Below are positions 62,285 to 64,000 of a stretch of DNA of 64,000 nt, piece by piece (the first letter of the stretch is position 1; the number at the start of each line of letters is the position of its first letter). Where the stretch lies: contig JANSYL010000003.1 of NCBI GenBank assembly GCA_024742455.1, positions 62,001 to 126,000 on the forward strand. Reading direction: 5' to 3'. The notes under the pieces were generated by a model, which made no database searches, was not told where the DNA came from, and saw nothing but the letters and a program-made list of their open reading frames with translations. Origin of the DNA: Paracoccaceae bacterium. Its GTDB lineage: Bacteria > Pseudomonadota > Alphaproteobacteria > Rhodobacterales > Rhodobacteraceae. Position numbers and translations under genes: made by a program.

Positions 62285-63775
62285 TCATTCCATGACCTCC
62301 GCGAAGTAAAGATAGAAATGGTGGTCGGCATATGGGCCCGGGTAGGGCACAACGCTTTCCGTGATGCGGCCGGGATCAATGCGGTTGCCGGTCTGCGCGG
62401 TGAAGGCGTTCGATAGGTCTTCGGGCGGTGTCGGCTGCGGCTCGGTCGCCGTCCAGACGACGACCTCCGGTATGGGCAGATCGGCGTCGATGAACATATG
62501 CGACGGCACAACGCCGACATCCGGTGCGACGGCGCGAAGACTTCCGCCGACAATATGGTTTGCCACGAACACAGCTTCCGGCGCGCGTGCGCGCAACGGC
62601 GCTGCCGCTTCAGCATAGGGCATAAGACGGCTCGGCGGTTCCGGACTGGCCCAAAGGATCGCCTGCGGGGCCGCGATGCCGAAGACGACAGCCAATCCCG
62701 CGATGCCGCTCAGAAACCGCGTGCCCCGACGCTGAGTCAGGCGCGGTTCAACCCGCAAGGCGATCAGCAAGGGCAGGAAAAGCGTGACCGGCAAAAGCCA
62801 GCGGGGATTTACCTCCTGCGTGCCGGAGGCGAAAACGCCCAACAGCGACGCAGCTGCCGTCAAGCCAACGGAAAGGGCCAGAAAACGCTCGGTAGGCTGC
62901 GGTGGCAAGGCGCGGGCGGTCCAGAGGAAACTGCCGAAAGCCCAGAGGCAGAGCAGAGTAAGGATCAAAAGCTCGGTCACAACGCCCTCGCCAAGGGACA
63001 ACAGCGCCGCACCTGCAGCAGCCCCCCCCGGGCCCGCGTCGATCGCGAAACGGTGGGTGCTGCTCAACACGATATTCGGGTTGTTGATCGCCCAGATCGC
63101 GGGGGCGCTGAGCAGGGTCAGCATCACGATTAGGGACGCGGCGAACCCGGTCAAACGGCCCTGCCGCAGCAGCAACGCCGCTGCGAACATGCCCGCCGCC
63201 AGAAACGCGAAATTCCACTTTGACAACATCCCGGCCGCAAGCACCACGCCGAACCCCAGATAGGACAGCATGCGCCCGGACTGGATCGCGTGGATGGCGG
63301 CCACCATTGCCCAGACACAAAGGGTGGCCATCAGCGCCGTGTGGGTCAGGTCGCGTTGGGCTGACCAGATAAGGGTCGGCAGGGCCAGCATGCCCGCCAT
63401 GGCGATGGCTGCGCCCCACGGGCCAAGGCCCAATCGCCGCGCCAGCACCCACATCCCGAGATAAATCGCCAGAAGCAGGGTGTATTTGAGCACGGCAAGG
63501 CCAAGTTTACCGGGGCCGGTGACCTCGAACACAAGAATCTGCAACCACGTGTAAAGCGGCAGTTGCGGGCCATAGCCCCAAGACCAGACTTGCGTCGCGA
63601 TCATCTGTTCGGTCTCGTCCACGGCCAGCGAGGTGGGCTGCAGAACCCAGAGCAGGAAAATGGCCAGCACGTAGATGGCCATCATGACCGGTGCCCGTTC
63701 CGCCGCCGCGCGCCGCCAGCCCGGGGCCATGAGGTCCGGGGTCGGTGGGGCGGAATGGGGCGTTGCGGGCGACAT
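62285..63775 (-). CDS. GT39-like (ArnT/PMT-fold) glycosyltransferase
   Basis: 496 residues, about ten to twelve membrane helices. LAVDETEQMIATQVWSWGYGPQLPLYTWLQ is the first-loop DE motif that coordinates metal in polyprenyl-phosphate-dependent glycosyltransferases, and SAQRDLTHTALMATL follows. NPRWLLPVTLFLPL lies in the second half and a periplasmic C-terminal domain ends the protein. It likely transfers a sugar from a lipid carrier to an envelope acceptor. Two bases separate it from the small gene upstream. Confidence 0.83.
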   Translation of the reverse strand: MSPATPHSAPPTPDLMAPGWRRAAAERAPVMMAIYVLAIFLLWVLQPTSLAVDETEQMIATQVWSWGYGPQLPLYTWLQILVFEVTGPGKLGLAVLKYTLLLAIYLGMWVLARRLGLGPWGAAIAMAGMLALPTLIWSAQRDLTHTALMATLCVWAMVAAIHAIQSGRMLSYLGFGVVLAAGMLSKWNFAFLAAGMFAAALLLRQGRLTGFAASLIVMLTLLSAPAIWAINNPNIVLSSTHRFAIDAGPGGAAAGAALLSLGEGVVTELLILTLLCLWAFGSFLWTARALPPQPTERFLALSVGLTAAASLLGVFASGTQEVNPRWLLPVTLFLPLLIALRVEPRLTQRRGTRFLSGIAGLAVVFGIAAPQAILWASPEPPSRLMPYAEAAAPLRARAPEAVFVANHIVGGSLRAVAPDVGVVPSHMFIDADLPIPEVVVWTATEPQPTPPEDLSNAFTAQTGNRIDPGRITESVVPYPGPYADHHFYLYFAEVME

Positions 63776-63777
63776 TG

Positions 63778-63975
63778 CTATCGGGCCTGTTGCTCGGCCT
63801 GTTGTGCGACCCCGTCATGCTGCACCGGCGCGCCGGTATCGTCCGCTCGCGCCATTCCGGCGGCAAGCATGAACAGGATGGCGACACCGCACAGGTTCAG
63901 GGCGGCCCAGAACCTGTCCTTGCCGGTTCTCAGCTCGGCGTCGGTGACAATCCGATCCTCCCAATCGTCCTGCAT
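63778..63975 (-). CDS. Small membrane protein of the suc region (65 aa)
   Basis: QDDWEDRIVTDAELRTGKDRFW precedes one helix (AALNLCGVAILFMLAAGMA) and a Gln/Ala-rich tail. The gene ends 2 bases before the glycosyltransferase start. It starts 5 bases after the end of whatever gene lies at the window edge. Not recognised. Confidence 0.65.
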   Translation of the reverse strand: MQDDWEDRIVTDAELRTGKDRFWAALNLCGVAILFMLAAGMARADDTGAPVQHDGVAQQAEQQAR

Positions 63976-63980
63976 CGCGG

Positions 63981-64000
63981 TCAGCCCTTCACCGCCGCCA
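63981..64000 (-). CDS. Last codons of an upstream gene, possibly sucC
   Basis: On the minus strand the edge reads GCG GCG GTG AAG GGC TGA, giving AAVKG and a stop, on the coding side of the small gene. Position directly upstream of the sucD cluster and the Ala-Val-Lys/Glu-Gly ending fit SucC. Too short to prove. Confidence 0.4.

Overview
The window is high-GC alphaproteobacterial chromosome. Gene content and order point to the Rhodobacteraceae (Rhodobacter/roseobacter group): mreB-mreC-mreD-mrdA-rodA, an iron-sulfur type cryptochrome/photolyase, class I lysyl-tRNA synthetase, a DUF4864 protein, a FYDLN-acid protein, class I PhaC, an E2o with two lipoyl domains, and short palindromic intergenic repeats. 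The genus cannot be fixed from sequence alone. Most of the window is core metabolism and cell-envelope genes. I found no prophage, integron, CRISPR array, IS element or rRNA operon.

Layout. 1-3 kb: end of glpD, glpK and a translationally coupled nitrilase-family amidase. 3-5.7 kb: YeiH-type transporter, tRNA-Gln(TTG), MscS channel with a BON domain. 5.7-8.9 kb: capsule-export set kpsT-kpsE-kdsA behind a perfect inverted repeat. 9-12 kb: ArsR repressor with a cysteine-motif permease, UDG-family protein, SseB protein. 11.9-18.5 kb: elongasome operon mreBCD-mrdA-rodA followed by a hydroxyacid dehydrogenase. 18.7-21.1 kb: exported papain-like protease and leuA with a leucine-rich leader peptide. 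21.2-25.9 kb: SDR-photolyase pair, PKHD oxygenase, DUF1801, exported MBL hydrolase, small zincin. 26-29.5 kb: gltX, MATE pump, GGCT-like protein. 29.5-34.2 kb: tandem glycine riboswitch and gcvT-gcvH-gcvP. 34.2-37.3 kb: small membrane protein, cspA, a RAYT transposase with REP-like palindromes inside and behind it, ettA. 37.4-41.5 kb: nadD, dacB, phaC under a probable FNR-type box. 41.5-48.5 kb: small acidic membrane protein, TerB, lysS, DUF4864, a large beta-helix protein, DUF427, an unknown beta-rich protein, a HugZ-like protein. 48.7-53.7 kb: AhpD-like protein, kinase-like protein, trmL, DUF5665, zinc ribbon, a broken EF-hand gene, tRNA-Ala(GGC), FYDLN protein, YgjP-like protease, GntR. 53.7-64 kb: duplicated lpdA tail and repeats, then lpd, MAPEG, ABM-like protein, odhB, odhA, DUF805, sucD, a GT39-like glycosyltransferase, a small membrane protein, and at the edge what may be the end of sucC, all on the minus strand.

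How genes work together. The right end is a TCA-cycle transcription unit (2-oxoglutarate dehydrogenase E1, E2, E3 plus succinyl-CoA synthetase) interrupted by envelope genes. The gcv operon oxidises glycine under riboswitch control. leuA appears to be controlled by ribosome-mediated attenuation. The kps/kdsA block suggests a KDO-linked polysaccharide.

The most notable items are the leuA leader, the REP doublet inside a RAYT gene, the 78-bp duplication of the lpdA 3' end around a palindromic element, a kinase-like protein whose catalytic aspartate position is histidine, and an FNR-type box in front of phaC. I see no complete novel multi-gene defence or biosynthetic system.
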